In this document: piece after piece, positions 25,830 to 34,696 of the stretch
Numbering within the stretch: position 1 is the first letter of the stretch
Layout: each line of letters opens with the position of its first letter
Assembly (NCBI GenBank): GCA_024233305.1
Contig: JACKPV010000043.1
Coordinates: forward strand, 1 to 64,000
Direction: 5' to 3'
DNA: 64,000 bases
Origin: Verrucomicrobiales bacterium
Lineage (GTDB): Bacteria > Verrucomicrobiota > Verrucomicrobiia > Limisphaerales > J093
Position numbers and translations under genes: made by a program
Notes under the pieces: generated by a model
Told to the model about the DNA's origin: nothing
What the model saw: only the letters and a program-made list of their open reading frames with translations
Database searches by the model: none

Positions 25830-27815
25830 TCAGGCCGGGGCGGTCCCGGCGAACGAGAGCGACTCGTCCAGCCAGTCGTCCATGCGGAGGACCTTCCCGC
25901 GCATTTTGAAGGCCGCCCGCTGCGCGCTCCGCTGGGCCAGTCGGAAGGCGATGCCGCCGAGCCGGCGCCCGGCGGCGGTGTCGCGGCGAAGGACGGTTTC
26001 CACCCACCGCCGGCCCTGTCGGTGAAGGTAGCGCTGCAGCAGTTCGTCCTCCGCGCTGACGAAGGCCTGCGCGCTGCCGGGATCTCCCTGCCGGGCGGCG
26101 CGACCGAAGAGCTGGCGGTCCACCCGGCCGGACTCGTGGCGTTCGGTGGCGATGACATGCAGCCCGCCCAGGGCCGCCACGCCGCGGCCGAGTTTGATGT
26201 CGGTGCCGCGTCCCGCCATGTTCGTGGCAATGGTAATGCGTCCGGGTTCGCCGGCCATGGCGACGACGGTGGCTTCCTCGGCGTGGCGCACGGCGTTGAG
26301 GACGCTGCACGTCAGGCCGCGCTCGGCGAGCCGGCCCGCCAGCATTTCGCTCGCGGCGACACTGCGGGTACCGATCAGCAGGGGACGCCCGGTGGCATGG
26401 AGTTCGGCAACGTGGTCGGTAATCGCGGTCCACTTGGCTTCGGCGGTGGCAAAGAGCCGGTCCGGGTGCTGGACGCGAAGGCACGGTTTGTTGGGCGGGA
26501 TGGCGAGGACCGGCAGGCGGTAGATGTGCCAGAGTTCGGAAGCCGCTTCCCGCGCGGTGCCGGTCATCCCGGCCAGGCGCCGGTAGAGCCGGAAGAAACG
26601 CTGGAAACTGAGCCGGGCGAGGGTGTCGGTGGGATCGGTGACGGGCAGACGTTCCTTGGCCTCGATGGCCTGGTGCAAACCGGCCCGCCACGTGCGCTGT
26701 GGCATCTGCCGGCCGGTGAACTCATCCACGATGACCACCCGGTCGTCATGCAGGATGTACTGGCTTCCGTTGCGATAGAACTCACGCGCCACCAGCGCCT
26801 GGCGCACCAGCTCGAACCGCCGCAACGGCCCCTGCCACAAACCGGGCAGCCGCTGGCAGCGCGCCTCAAGCCGGTTGCGCCCCGTTTCCGTCAGCTCGAT
26901 CTCGCGGTAACGGTGGTTGATCTCGTAATCCACGCCCGGCTGGAACGGTTCGACGATCTCCTGCGCCGTCAGGACCGCGTCGCGCAGCGTCTCGTTGCCG
27001 CGCATCGTCGAGATGATCAGCGGCGTCACCGCTTCATCGATCAGAATGCTGTCCGCCTCGTCGACAATCGCCCCGTGCAGCCCGCGCATCACCACCCCTT
27101 CCTCCACCCCGGCGGACGGTCGCAGCATCCGCCGGATCAACCGCCGGGTGGGATCGCGCAACGAACCCGTGTGCAGGGCGTCGCGCAGGAAGTCCGCCAC
27201 GACCTCCTTGCTGGTGGTGTAGGTGATGTCGCAGGCGTAGTTGCGACGCCGTTCCTCCGGGGGCATCTGCGCCGTGACCTGTCCGACCCGGACACCGCAG
27301 AAGTGATAGAGCGGCGCGAACCACTTCGCATCGCGGGCGACCAGGTAATCGTTGACGGTGATGATGTGACAGGGATGCCGCGTCCAGCCCCAGAGGACCG
27401 CGGTCAGACTGGCGGTCAGCGTCTTGCCTTCGCCGGTGGCCATCTCGGCGAGGCAACCGTCGTAGAGCGCGAGGGCTCCCGTGAGCTGGACGGGAAAAGG
27501 GCGCATGCCGGTCTGACGATGGGCGGCCTCCCGGACGGCTGCGAGCGCGGGGCAGAGCCAGCGCTCGCCATCCCGGCCAGCCCGTCGGAAGCGCTCGCGA
27601 AACTCGATCAACCGTTCGTGCAACCGGGGATCGGTCAGGTGCGCGAATTCCGCCGCGAATCCCTCCACCGCCTCGGCGCGCGCCTGCAACTGCCGCAATA
27701 CCGTCCGCCGCCGACGCCACGCCCCCATCGCGCGATGCACCAGGGCGTCCGCTCCGGTGAGCACCCGCTCGGGCTCCCGCAGAGTGGTACGCCGGTGGTC
27801 GACGGTGGGAGTCAT
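25830..27815 (-). CDS. Accessory SecA-like ATPase lacking the C-terminal scaffold
   Basis: 661 residues against about 900 for canonical SecA. Motor features are intact: Walker A at 125-132 (MATGEGKT, Lys131), VNDYLVARD, DITYTTSKE, the DEAD-type VDEADSILIDEA from 251, VDEFTGR, LAGMTGTA, GTRSV, TNMAGRGTDIKLG and QLFGRAARQGDPGS. The chain ends just after the start of the helical scaffold (KVLRMDDWLDES, equivalent to the RKxLLEYDDV region). The two-helix finger, helical wing and zinc-binding tail are therefore missing. Such a form cannot be assumed to drive SecYEG translocation. Its start lies 2 bases after the M50 gene stop, and it belongs to a row with HlyD, M50 and TolC proteins, so it may power a dedicated export route. 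Confidence 0.88.
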   Translation of the reverse strand: MTPTVDHRRTTLREPERVLTGADALVHRAMGAWRRRRTVLRQLQARAEAVEGFAAEFAHLTDPRLHERLIEFRERFRRAGRDGERWLCPALAAVREAAHRQTGMRPFPVQLTGALALYDGCLAEMATGEGKTLTASLTAVLWGWTRHPCHIITVNDYLVARDAKWFAPLYHFCGVRVGQVTAQMPPEERRRNYACDITYTTSKEVVADFLRDALHTGSLRDPTRRLIRRMLRPSAGVEEGVVMRGLHGAIVDEADSILIDEAVTPLIISTMRGNETLRDAVLTAQEIVEPFQPGVDYEINHRYREIELTETGRNRLEARCQRLPGLWQGPLRRFELVRQALVAREFYRNGSQYILHDDRVVIVDEFTGRQMPQRTWRAGLHQAIEAKERLPVTDPTDTLARLSFQRFFRLYRRLAGMTGTAREAASELWHIYRLPVLAIPPNKPCLRVQHPDRLFATAEAKWTAITDHVAELHATGRPLLIGTRSVAASEMLAGRLAERGLTCSVLNAVRHAEEATVVAMAGEPGRITIATNMAGRGTDIKLGRGVAALGGLHVIATERHESGRVDRQLFGRAARQGDPGSAQAFVSAEDELLQRYLHRQGRRWVETVLRRDTAAGRRLGGIAFRLAQRSAQRAAFKMRGKVLRMDDWLDESLSFAGTAPA

Positions 27816-27817
27816 CT

Positions 27818-29974
27818 TCAAATCTGGTAGCGGCGCTGGAGCAGCTGCCACAGGGCGCGTCCCCAGCGCGGCAGCAACGGTTCCGCGGGCAGATCGAACC
27901 GGAGGATGCCGGAACGCCCGTGCAGCAGGGTGGCGCCGGCGGGTTGCTCGATCCGGCCCCGCACCTCGAAGAACGGTTCGGCAGCGCGTTGTCCCCGGGG
28001 ATCGTCCACCGCCGTGCGCACCGGGCCGCCCGCCAGCCAGCCGAGCGCGGGCGAAGGCAAATTGCGTTGCTCGGCGGGGACGACCGCCACCTCCCGGACC
28101 CGCAACCGGTGGCCGCTTTCGCCCCGGAAACGGAGTTCCGCCCCTTGCAGGGCGCTGGCGAACAACCGGTCGCCGTCCTCCTGCGACACCACCGCCTGGA
28201 ACTCGAAGTCCGCGGAATCCACAAGGATCCCCAATTCGGCGCCGCGCACGATCCAGCGCCCGACGAGTTCGTTCGCCCGGGGCGCCACCCAGATCCCATC
28301 CTGGCCGGCGCGAACGGTGAGCGCCTCCCGGTCGGCCTCGAGCTGCACGATCTTCTCCGCCTTCGACTCGCGCAGGGCCTGGAGGGGTTTGAGATTCGGG
28401 ATGGCTGCCTGCAGGGCGTTGCGCAGGCGGACATCGACCTCGGTCAGTTCGGCGCGGGCGGCGGCCAGCTGGAGTTCGAGCTCGCGGTTCTCGAGCGTCA
28501 GCAGCGGCTGCCCGGCGTGCACCAAACCGCCCGGTTCGGCGGCCAGGCGCCCGACTCGGCCGGCGGTTTGATTGTGGAGTTCGGTCCATTGCCGCCCGCG
28601 GACGATACCGGGCGCCCGGAAATGACAGGGCAAGGGGACGAACTGGAGGAACAACAGCAAGCCGGCGGCCAGCCCCGCGGTCACGGCCACGGCGCGCGGG
28701 CGCTGGCGTTCGAGCTGCGGGCTCGAGGCCAGGTAAATGACCAGCCGTACCATCGGCACCGCGACCCACGCCACGGCGCAGACCGCCGCCATCAGGATGC
28801 CGATGAGCAGGAAGCGGTCGGCCACGAGCAGGAGGATGCCGCCGAAGACGAACACCCGGTAGACGCTGCTGGTGACGCCAAACACGCCCAGCCAGAAAGC
28901 CTCGCGGCGGGCGCCGGCGGGCGGTTCGGTCTGTTTCAGGCCGTAGAGAAAACGTTCCGCCCAGTAGCGCAGCTGGCGCAGGGCCTTCTGGCTGAGGTTG
29001 GGAATGCCCACCAAGTCCGAGAGGATGTAGTAGCCGTCGAAGCGGAGCAGTGGGTTGAGGTTGAACACCACGGTGGACACCGAGGCCACGATCATCATGT
29101 TGAAGGCCACGCTGTGCAGCGCGCCCTGCCCGGTGTTGACCCAGACGAACGTGGCCAGACCGGCCACGAACACCTCGACGAGCACTCCGGCCAGCCCCAC
29201 CAGCACGCGTTTCCAGCGTTCGCGGAAACTCCAGGCGGACGTTGCGTCGACGTACGGGATGGGCGTGAAGATCATGAACAGGATGCCCATCGTATGCACT
29301 TCGCCGCCGAACTTGCGGCAGAAAAACGCATGCCCGAATTCATGCAGGGTCTTCGAGATGACAAGGCCCGCGTAGAGGAGAAGCAGATTGTTCGGATCGA
29401 GCACGCCCTCGGCCTGATTGCGCAGGGCGGTGAAATTGTCGGCCACCACCTTCAGCGCTCCGCCCACGACCGCCAGCCACAAGACGGCGCCGGCCCCGCC
29501 GAGGAACCATTTCATCACCGGCAGTGTCCGCACCAGGAAGCGGTCGGGATCGAGCAGCGGGATGCGGGCGAACATGATGTTCAACAACCGCGCCCGGACC
29601 TCCCGTTGCCGCGTCTTTTCGTAGCGCTTGAACAACTGCGCGGCGTCGGTTGCCGCCTCGTATTGGAGCAGGTTCGCGTGATAGAGTTGCGACAACAGCT
29701 GGATCACCGCCTCCTGGCCGGGGGCGTCATCAGGGAAGCGCTCGAGACACTCCTTCCACACCTCCTCGACGGTGCGCCGCGGAGAAAGCCGGGCCACGAA
29801 CTCGTAGGCCGCGGGGCGGAGCCGGAAAAACTGGTTGCTGAAGGGATTGCGCAACACGATCCAGCGTTCGCCGCGGTAGCTCTGACGCTGCACCTGGACC
29901 GAAGGCCGCAGCCCGAGCCGTTCGCGGGCGACGCGGTACCAGGATTCGCTGAACGTGGCCGGGGCTTCGCTCAT
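27818..29974 (-). CDS. Site-2 protease (M50) with PqqD-like N-terminus and HlyD-like C-terminus
   Basis: 718 residues. The first ~110 residues resemble a PqqD-like fold (NPFSNQFFRLRPAAYEFVARLS, then TVEEVWKE). Next is a polytopic M50 metalloprotease core with HEFGH at 211-215 and the second metal-ligand motif NPLLRFDGYY at 306-315. Several hydrophobic helices span about 150-440. The C-terminal ~250 residues are periplasmic and carry a lipoyl/HlyD barrel-sandwich (GRVGRLAAEPGGLVHAGQPLLTLEN), an alpha-hairpin and beta domain. By family the core cleaves within or near the membrane, and the HlyD part should dock to an adaptor or channel. Only 1 base separates its start from the upstream GAF-HlyD stop. 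PqqD-like domains bind peptides in RiPP systems, so a peptide substrate is conceivable, but no precursor gene was found. Confidence 0.88.
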   Translation of the reverse strand: MSEAPATFSESWYRVARERLGLRPSVQVQRQSYRGERWIVLRNPFSNQFFRLRPAAYEFVARLSPRRTVEEVWKECLERFPDDAPGQEAVIQLLSQLYHANLLQYEAATDAAQLFKRYEKTRQREVRARLLNIMFARIPLLDPDRFLVRTLPVMKWFLGGAGAVLWLAVVGGALKVVADNFTALRNQAEGVLDPNNLLLLYAGLVISKTLHEFGHAFFCRKFGGEVHTMGILFMIFTPIPYVDATSAWSFRERWKRVLVGLAGVLVEVFVAGLATFVWVNTGQGALHSVAFNMMIVASVSTVVFNLNPLLRFDGYYILSDLVGIPNLSQKALRQLRYWAERFLYGLKQTEPPAGARREAFWLGVFGVTSSVYRVFVFGGILLLVADRFLLIGILMAAVCAVAWVAVPMVRLVIYLASSPQLERQRPRAVAVTAGLAAGLLLFLQFVPLPCHFRAPGIVRGRQWTELHNQTAGRVGRLAAEPGGLVHAGQPLLTLENRELELQLAAARAELTEVDVRLRNALQAAIPNLKPLQALRESKAEKIVQLEADREALTVRAGQDGIWVAPRANELVGRWIVRGAELGILVDSADFEFQAVVSQEDGDRLFASALQGAELRFRGESGHRLRVREVAVVPAEQRNLPSPALGWLAGGPVRTAVDDPRGQRAAEPFFEVRGRIEQPAGATLLHGRSGILRFDLPAEPLLPRWGRALWQLLQRRYQI

Positions 29975-29975
29975 G

Positions 29976-31847
29976 CTACCACCAGAGGAAGAGCCGCAGG
30001 AAATCGGTCGTGCGATGCGTCAGGATCCAGAGCAGCGTGCGGCGTTCGACATGCAGCTTGCACACGCCGCTCATTCCCGGCCGCCACCACGGCGCCGGCG
30101 CGTTCTCGAGCGCGCAACGCACGAGGAACACATTTTCCTTCTCCTTGGGCACCGCCGCCGGTTCGAGCTGCTCGACCTGCACCGGGAACTTGATCCGGGG
30201 CTGCGCCAGAAAGGCGATCTCGCCCGCGGACGCCCCGACGATTTCATGCACGTCCCGTTCGTTGATCTCGGCCTCGACGTAGAGCCGGTCGAGCCGGGCC
30301 ACGCGGAACAACGCTTCGCCCTGGCGCACCGGCGCCCCGATGCGCTCGCGCAGGTTGCCCTCGGCCACCACGCCGTTGAAGGGCGAACGGATGCGGGCCT
30401 GTTCGAGCCGGTAACGCACCAGATCCAGCCGCGCCTGCGCCTCCTCCGCCAGGGCCTGCGCAATGCGCATTTCGGCCAGCGCACGGTTGGCCCGGGCCTT
30501 CTCGACCTCCCGGAGGTAACGCGTTTGATCCGCCAGCGCGGAAGCCTCCTCGAGCACGAGCTGGTCGGTGTTCAACTCGAGCAACAGCCCGCCCTCGGAC
30601 AGCACATCACCGGGACGCGCCGCCACCGTCCGGATGTAGCCGTCGAAGGGCGCGGTCAGGTAGGAGACCTCGTCGCTGCGCAGGATGAAGTTGCCCTCGA
30701 CCCGGTAGGGATAAATCGGAAGCAGCAGGGCGACCAGGGCGACGGCGCCGAGCAGGGCCCCCACCTTGGCCCAGGTGTGTTCCGGTCCCACGAGCTTCGC
30801 CGCCCGCTCTTTCAACGCCTGCGCCCACCGCGACCCAAACCAGCGATCCGTCCGCTCCAGGTCCGCCAACCGCCGCACCACGGTGTCGCAGGCGAGCCGG
30901 AGCTGCTCGATTTCGCCCCGGACAAACGGGCGCGTGGCGCGTTCGCAAGTCAGGACGGCCACCGCCCTCTGCTCGACCCGCAGCGGCAACGAGACCAGAT
31001 GGGGCGACGGCTCCTTGCCGGCAAAGGCCTGGTGATCGCGGGCTACCACGCCGGCTCCCTCGGGCGCGGGCCAGATCACTTCCTCGTCCTGGTCGAACGC
31101 CTCCTCCATGACCACCTCGATGGCCCGCACGGCCTCCATCTGCTTGTCGAACCGCTCGGTACGGCTGATCGCCTTGAGTCGGACGTAGTCGCCGGCGAAC
31201 CACCCCAGGCTCACGCGTTCACAACCGAACCGCTCGGCAATGCCGTTGCAGAACGCGAGGGCAGCGGCCCGAAAGCGCCTTTCCGCGTTGACCGGCGCCA
31301 GTACGTCGAGCACGGAGGCGAACTTCTCGACGTCCCGTTGGGCGCGCTGGGTCGATTGGTGGATCTGGTAGGCCGCGGGGAGGTCGGCGGCGAGTTGGAG
31401 ACGCATGGCCGCCTGCAACGCCTCGGGCTCGCTGAGGCTGCGCCACAGCAGGGCCGCCGCGCAGTGCTCGCCTTCGCCCGCCAATTGGAGTCGCACGCCG
31501 AGCGCGCGCGCGCCGTTGCCGTCGGCAAGACCGTCCTCGAGCGGTGTCAGCCAGGCCGGCTGCCGGGCGCATTCGTCGACCAGCCTCGGAAGGCTGCGGT
31601 TGAAGGCCATCACCGCGCCATCGGCCCGCCCGTTGTCGGACCATTCCGCGAGCTTCAGCAACCGCGAAGCGTCCTGCGGATCGCGGCGGATGAGCAGGCA
31701 GCGGCTGGCGCCCCCGAGCCGGGCGAGCACCCCGACCAGCGCCGGCCAGAACTCGGCGGGCGGCCCCTCAAACCGGCGCAGCGCCTGCAATTGTTTGAGC
31801 GTTTCCTCGAACGCCGCCTGCTCGTCAAAGGAACGAAAAGCAACCAT
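29976..31847 (-). CDS. GAF domain-containing HlyD-family membrane fusion protein
   Basis: 623 residues. The N-terminal ~330 residues are cytoplasmic and GAF-like: one degenerate unit near 35-160 and a clearer one near 175-325 (FASVLDVLAPV, ERFGCERVSLGWF, VSLPLRVEQRAVAVLTCE). A membrane helix lies at about 362-380. The periplasmic part has two half-lipoyl motifs (APFDGYIRTVAARPGDVLSEG and RSPFNGVVAEGNLRERIGAPV) around a coiled-coil hairpin, then a beta-barrel and the end piece. Putting a ligand-sensing GAF module on the inner face of an adaptor is unusual and suggests that transport is gated by a cytosolic signal. It lies 6 bases after the smaller HlyD gene and 1 base before the M50 gene. Confidence 0.87.
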   Translation of the reverse strand: MVAFRSFDEQAAFEETLKQLQALRRFEGPPAEFWPALVGVLARLGGASRCLLIRRDPQDASRLLKLAEWSDNGRADGAVMAFNRSLPRLVDECARQPAWLTPLEDGLADGNGARALGVRLQLAGEGEHCAAALLWRSLSEPEALQAAMRLQLAADLPAAYQIHQSTQRAQRDVEKFASVLDVLAPVNAERRFRAAALAFCNGIAERFGCERVSLGWFAGDYVRLKAISRTERFDKQMEAVRAIEVVMEEAFDQDEEVIWPAPEGAGVVARDHQAFAGKEPSPHLVSLPLRVEQRAVAVLTCERATRPFVRGEIEQLRLACDTVVRRLADLERTDRWFGSRWAQALKERAAKLVGPEHTWAKVGALLGAVALVALLLPIYPYRVEGNFILRSDEVSYLTAPFDGYIRTVAARPGDVLSEGGLLLELNTDQLVLEEASALADQTRYLREVEKARANRALAEMRIAQALAEEAQARLDLVRYRLEQARIRSPFNGVVAEGNLRERIGAPVRQGEALFRVARLDRLYVEAEINERDVHEIVGASAGEIAFLAQPRIKFPVQVEQLEPAAVPKEKENVFLVRCALENAPAPWWRPGMSGVCKLHVERRTLLWILTHRTTDFLRLFLWW

Positions 31848-31853
31848 GGGGGA

Positions 31854-32624
31854 TCAGGGAAGCCGCAGGCGACCCAGGACGCCGGGCCGGACGCGGAGGT
31901 CGGGATTCTCGAAAAGCACCTTCACCCGGAGCAGGCCGCTGGCGGGATCGACCACGGGCGACACGTAGTCCAGCCGGCCTTCGAAGGCGAGGTGTCCGCT
32001 GCCCCCCGCGACTTCGAGTTCCACGGATTGCCCCACCTTGAGGGAGCGGGCGAGCGATTCGTCGAGATTGGCCACCAGATGGCATCGTCGCGTGTCCACC
32101 ACCCGGACCACCTCGTCGCGTTCCTCAAACGCCTCGCCCACCTCCTTGAAGAACTCGACGACCTGGCCGTCGATGGGCGAGGTCATGATGCGGCGTCGCA
32201 GGGCCTCCTTCGCGAGGTCGACCTCCGCCTGGGCGATCAGGTATTCCGCCTGCCGCTGGTCGACCTCCGCCTGGCTGACCGAGATGGTCTGCTTTTCGGC
32301 CAGCGCCTTGACCCGGTCGAGTTCGAGCCTGGCCAGATCGGCCACGTGTTGCCGCCGGTTCACTTCCAGTTGCTCGAGGCCCTTGTCGAGTTCGACCAGC
32401 ACCTCGCCCGCCCGGACGGCATCCCCTTCCTCGAAGTGGCGTTCGGTGATCACCCCGAACACGGGAAAGGCCATCGTGATGTCGCGGTGGGGCTCGGTGA
32501 CGCCATCGATCCACACCGGACCCGCCGGCTGCGACCAGGCCGCCGCCGGAACACTCAACATACCTCCCAGGAGCACTGCCCGGAGCCAGTCCGGACGGGG
32601 CCGCTTCGAACTCAGCTGGAACAT
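31854..32624 (-). CDS. HlyD/RND-type periplasmic adaptor protein
   Basis: 256 residues with a signal peptide (AVLLGGMLSVPAAAWSQ). The lipoyl halves are FGVITERHFEEGDAVRAGEVLVELDK and MTSPIDGQVVEFFKEVGEAF, with a coiled-coil hairpin between them (residues about 75-140) and a beta-barrel after. It ends before the usual membrane-proximal domain, so it is at the short end of the family. By family it bridges an inner-membrane component to the outer-membrane channel encoded just upstream. Two or three adaptor-like proteins in one cluster (this one, GAF-HlyD and the M50 fusion) suggest a hetero-oligomeric adaptor. Confidence 0.85.
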   Translation of the reverse strand: MFQLSSKRPRPDWLRAVLLGGMLSVPAAAWSQPAGPVWIDGVTEPHRDITMAFPVFGVITERHFEEGDAVRAGEVLVELDKGLEQLEVNRRQHVADLARLELDRVKALAEKQTISVSQAEVDQRQAEYLIAQAEVDLAKEALRRRIMTSPIDGQVVEFFKEVGEAFEERDEVVRVVDTRRCHLVANLDESLARSLKVGQSVELEVAGGSGHLAFEGRLDYVSPVVDPASGLLRVKVLFENPDLRVRPGVLGRLRLP

Positions 32625-32666
32625 AGGCTTTGCATGATCGGACCGAAGGAAACCGAGGGAGCCGGG

Positions 32667-34346
32667 CTAGGGCCCAGCGGCCGGGGCGGTGGATTCGAGT
32701 TCCTGCAGAGCCCGGCGTTGAAGGAGGTCGACGGCCTGCGGCGACAGACGGGCGGAATCGAGGAGATCCTGGGTTTCCCGGCGAAGGTCGTCGCGCGTGA
32801 GATCCATGCCGCGGTCCTGCAGGAACGATCCGCGAACCAGTTCGAGTTCGAGATAGGCGCGTCGGTAGAGCACCAGACTCTCGACCACCGCCACGCGGGC
32901 ATCGGACAGTTTCTCCTCGGTTTCGAGCACCGTCCGGCTGTCCACCACGCCTTCGGCCAGCCGGTCCAGCTGGCTTTGGAGCAGGCTCTCGTGGAAGGTC
33001 GCCACGGACCCGTAGTTCCCGACGTTGTCCCGGTGCAACCGGAGCCGCCGCCGCGCGCTGTCGACGCCGTTGAACAACTGCGTCAACGCCTCGCGCACCC
33101 CCATGAGGGCCTTCTCCTCCGCCGCCTTCGCCGCGTAATACTCATGCCGTTGCCGCACGCCGCCGGCGATCGGAATGCGCAGCTCGACGCCCACTGACCA
33201 AGCGGCATAGCTGGCGTCGTCGATGTCCGCGAACGAATCCCCGGGGGTCTGGCCCAGTCCGTTGAGACCGTAGCCGGTCCGGAGGTTGAGTTCGGGCAAC
33301 CGCTGGTTGCGGGCGTAGTTGACGCGGATGCCTTCGCGGGCGAGTTCGAGTTCGCGCGCCCGGTAGTCTGGGTTCAGGGTTCGCGCGGCCGTGTAGTTGT
33401 CCAGCGGAGTGCGGTTGTCCTCGATCAGTTCCGGAGCATCGGCGGCCTCCGGGAGCGCGGCCTGGTTGCCCCACACCCCGCCCAGCGCGCTGCGCAGGCG
33501 GACCGCTGTCTCGCTGACCCGCTGTCGCGCGTCGTTGAAACGCGCCTTGCGCAACGCCACCCCCGCGTCGGCCTGCAGCACTTCGAGTTGCGACGAGTTG
33601 CCGACCTCGAACCGCGCCTGGTTGTCCTGACGCAGCTTCTCGCCAAGCCCGAGCGATTCCCGCGCGATCCGGTCGCGTTCCTGCGCAAGGTACAGATCCC
33701 AGTAGGCGGCCTCGGCCTCCGCCACGGTCAGCATCAACTGTCGCCGGTACTGCTGGAAGGCGATCTCCGAAGCCATCGCAGCCAGCCGCAACCGGGCGAG
33801 GGTGGGGCCGGTGCCGAAGTTCCGCAACAACGGCTGGACCAGCGAGGCCCCGAGGAACGTCTCGTACTCAGGCCCCTTGCCCTGCTGTACGCTGTTGATC
33901 AGCTCGCGAAAGGTAAGCCCGGTCTGCAGCTTCGTGCCGATGGGGGAAAGGAACTCGAGGCCGCCGCTGTAAAGCGTGTTGCGTTCGGTGAAAACCGGAG
34001 TCGCGTAAAAGCCGAGGTTCGCCTGCTGCTGCGCGTTGTTCGGACGCTGATTGTCGACCCGCTCGACCGACCCGACCACCTGGGGCTCGTAGAGGCCCGC
34101 CTCGGCGGCGGCCAGGCGCCGATCGACCTCCGCCTGCAGCATCGCCATCTGGACGGTCTCGCTGTTCTGCCGGACCAACGATCGCAAAACGCCCAGGCGA
34201 AGCGGCTCGGTCTTCTCCGCCTGCAAGGGCGCGTCCGCGGCCACGCCCGACAACCGGACCGCCGCCATTACGACCGGAATGAGAACCGCCCGGCGGGCGA
34301 CCGCGGATTTCGCCGGAGACCGATTTTCCAAGGGCTTTGAACGCAT
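32667..34346 (-). CDS. TolC-family outer-membrane channel protein
   Basis: 559 residues. A basic N-terminus with a signal segment (AVLIPVVMAAVRLSGVAADA) is followed by two OEP-type repeats of long helices and strands (FRELINSVQQGKG..., LLRNFGTGPTLARLRL, AEAAYWDLYLAQERDRIARESL, NPDYRARELELAREGIRVNYARNQRLPELNLRTGYG). The length fits. By family it is a trimeric channel through the outer membrane. The ATG at 34346 was chosen because it opens the signal peptide; the frame runs further upstream without homology. It is the first gene of the minus-strand cluster, divergent from the CvpA-like gene. Confidence 0.87.
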   Translation of the reverse strand: MRSKPLENRSPAKSAVARRAVLIPVVMAAVRLSGVAADAPLQAEKTEPLRLGVLRSLVRQNSETVQMAMLQAEVDRRLAAAEAGLYEPQVVGSVERVDNQRPNNAQQQANLGFYATPVFTERNTLYSGGLEFLSPIGTKLQTGLTFRELINSVQQGKGPEYETFLGASLVQPLLRNFGTGPTLARLRLAAMASEIAFQQYRRQLMLTVAEAEAAYWDLYLAQERDRIARESLGLGEKLRQDNQARFEVGNSSQLEVLQADAGVALRKARFNDARQRVSETAVRLRSALGGVWGNQAALPEAADAPELIEDNRTPLDNYTAARTLNPDYRARELELAREGIRVNYARNQRLPELNLRTGYGLNGLGQTPGDSFADIDDASYAAWSVGVELRIPIAGGVRQRHEYYAAKAAEEKALMGVREALTQLFNGVDSARRRLRLHRDNVGNYGSVATFHESLLQSQLDRLAEGVVDSRTVLETEEKLSDARVAVVESLVLYRRAYLELELVRGSFLQDRGMDLTRDDLRRETQDLLDSARLSPQAVDLLQRRALQELESTAPAAGP

Positions 34347-34696
34347 GCGCTGTTGCACTTGCCTCCTGGCCGCTGCCAGCGCCGCCCGGATCAATGCAGG
34401 GGCTCTCTTTGGAGGTTCGGGCCCGGCTTGGCAAGCGATATTTGAACCCGGCGCGACCGGCGGGCGACCGCCGGACGACGTCTGTGGCAGCCCGCTCGCC
34501 GGTTGGCAAAGGTTCAGCAGACATGATGAGGCGGATAAACTCATCTGCATGGCGCGGTACGCCCGACCGGTCCTCTGCGGAATCCTGCCTCCGCGGCAGA
34601 CGCGAGCGGCGTCGGGCCGGCGGAGCCAGCGGGGCAGACGCGTGGAGGCGAGAATTTTGCGTGGCCTTGAGCCGTCCGGCGCGGTATGTTCGCGCC
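34347..34696. promoter_or_regulatory. Divergent intergenic region between tolC-like and cvpA-like genes
   Basis: 350 bases that should contain promoters for both flanking transcription units. No convincing sigma-70 hexamers were seen. A weak inverted repeat, GATGAG and CTCATC separated by 9 nt (34525-34545), could be an operator but could also be chance. Confidence 0.35.

Noticed and set aside
24106..26691. Extending the ABC-2 permease upstream to 26691
   Set aside because: The extra 319 residues are a shadow of the SecA-like gene; homology begins at the GTG at 25734.
29955..33197. A 1080-codon plus-strand frame
   Set aside because: It is antisense to three adaptor/channel genes with clear domains.
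27818..34346. Classical type I secretion (ABC exporter)
   Set aside because: No ABC ATPase or fused exporter is encoded; the motor here is SecA-like and the permease is an ABC-2 type without an adjacent ATPase.
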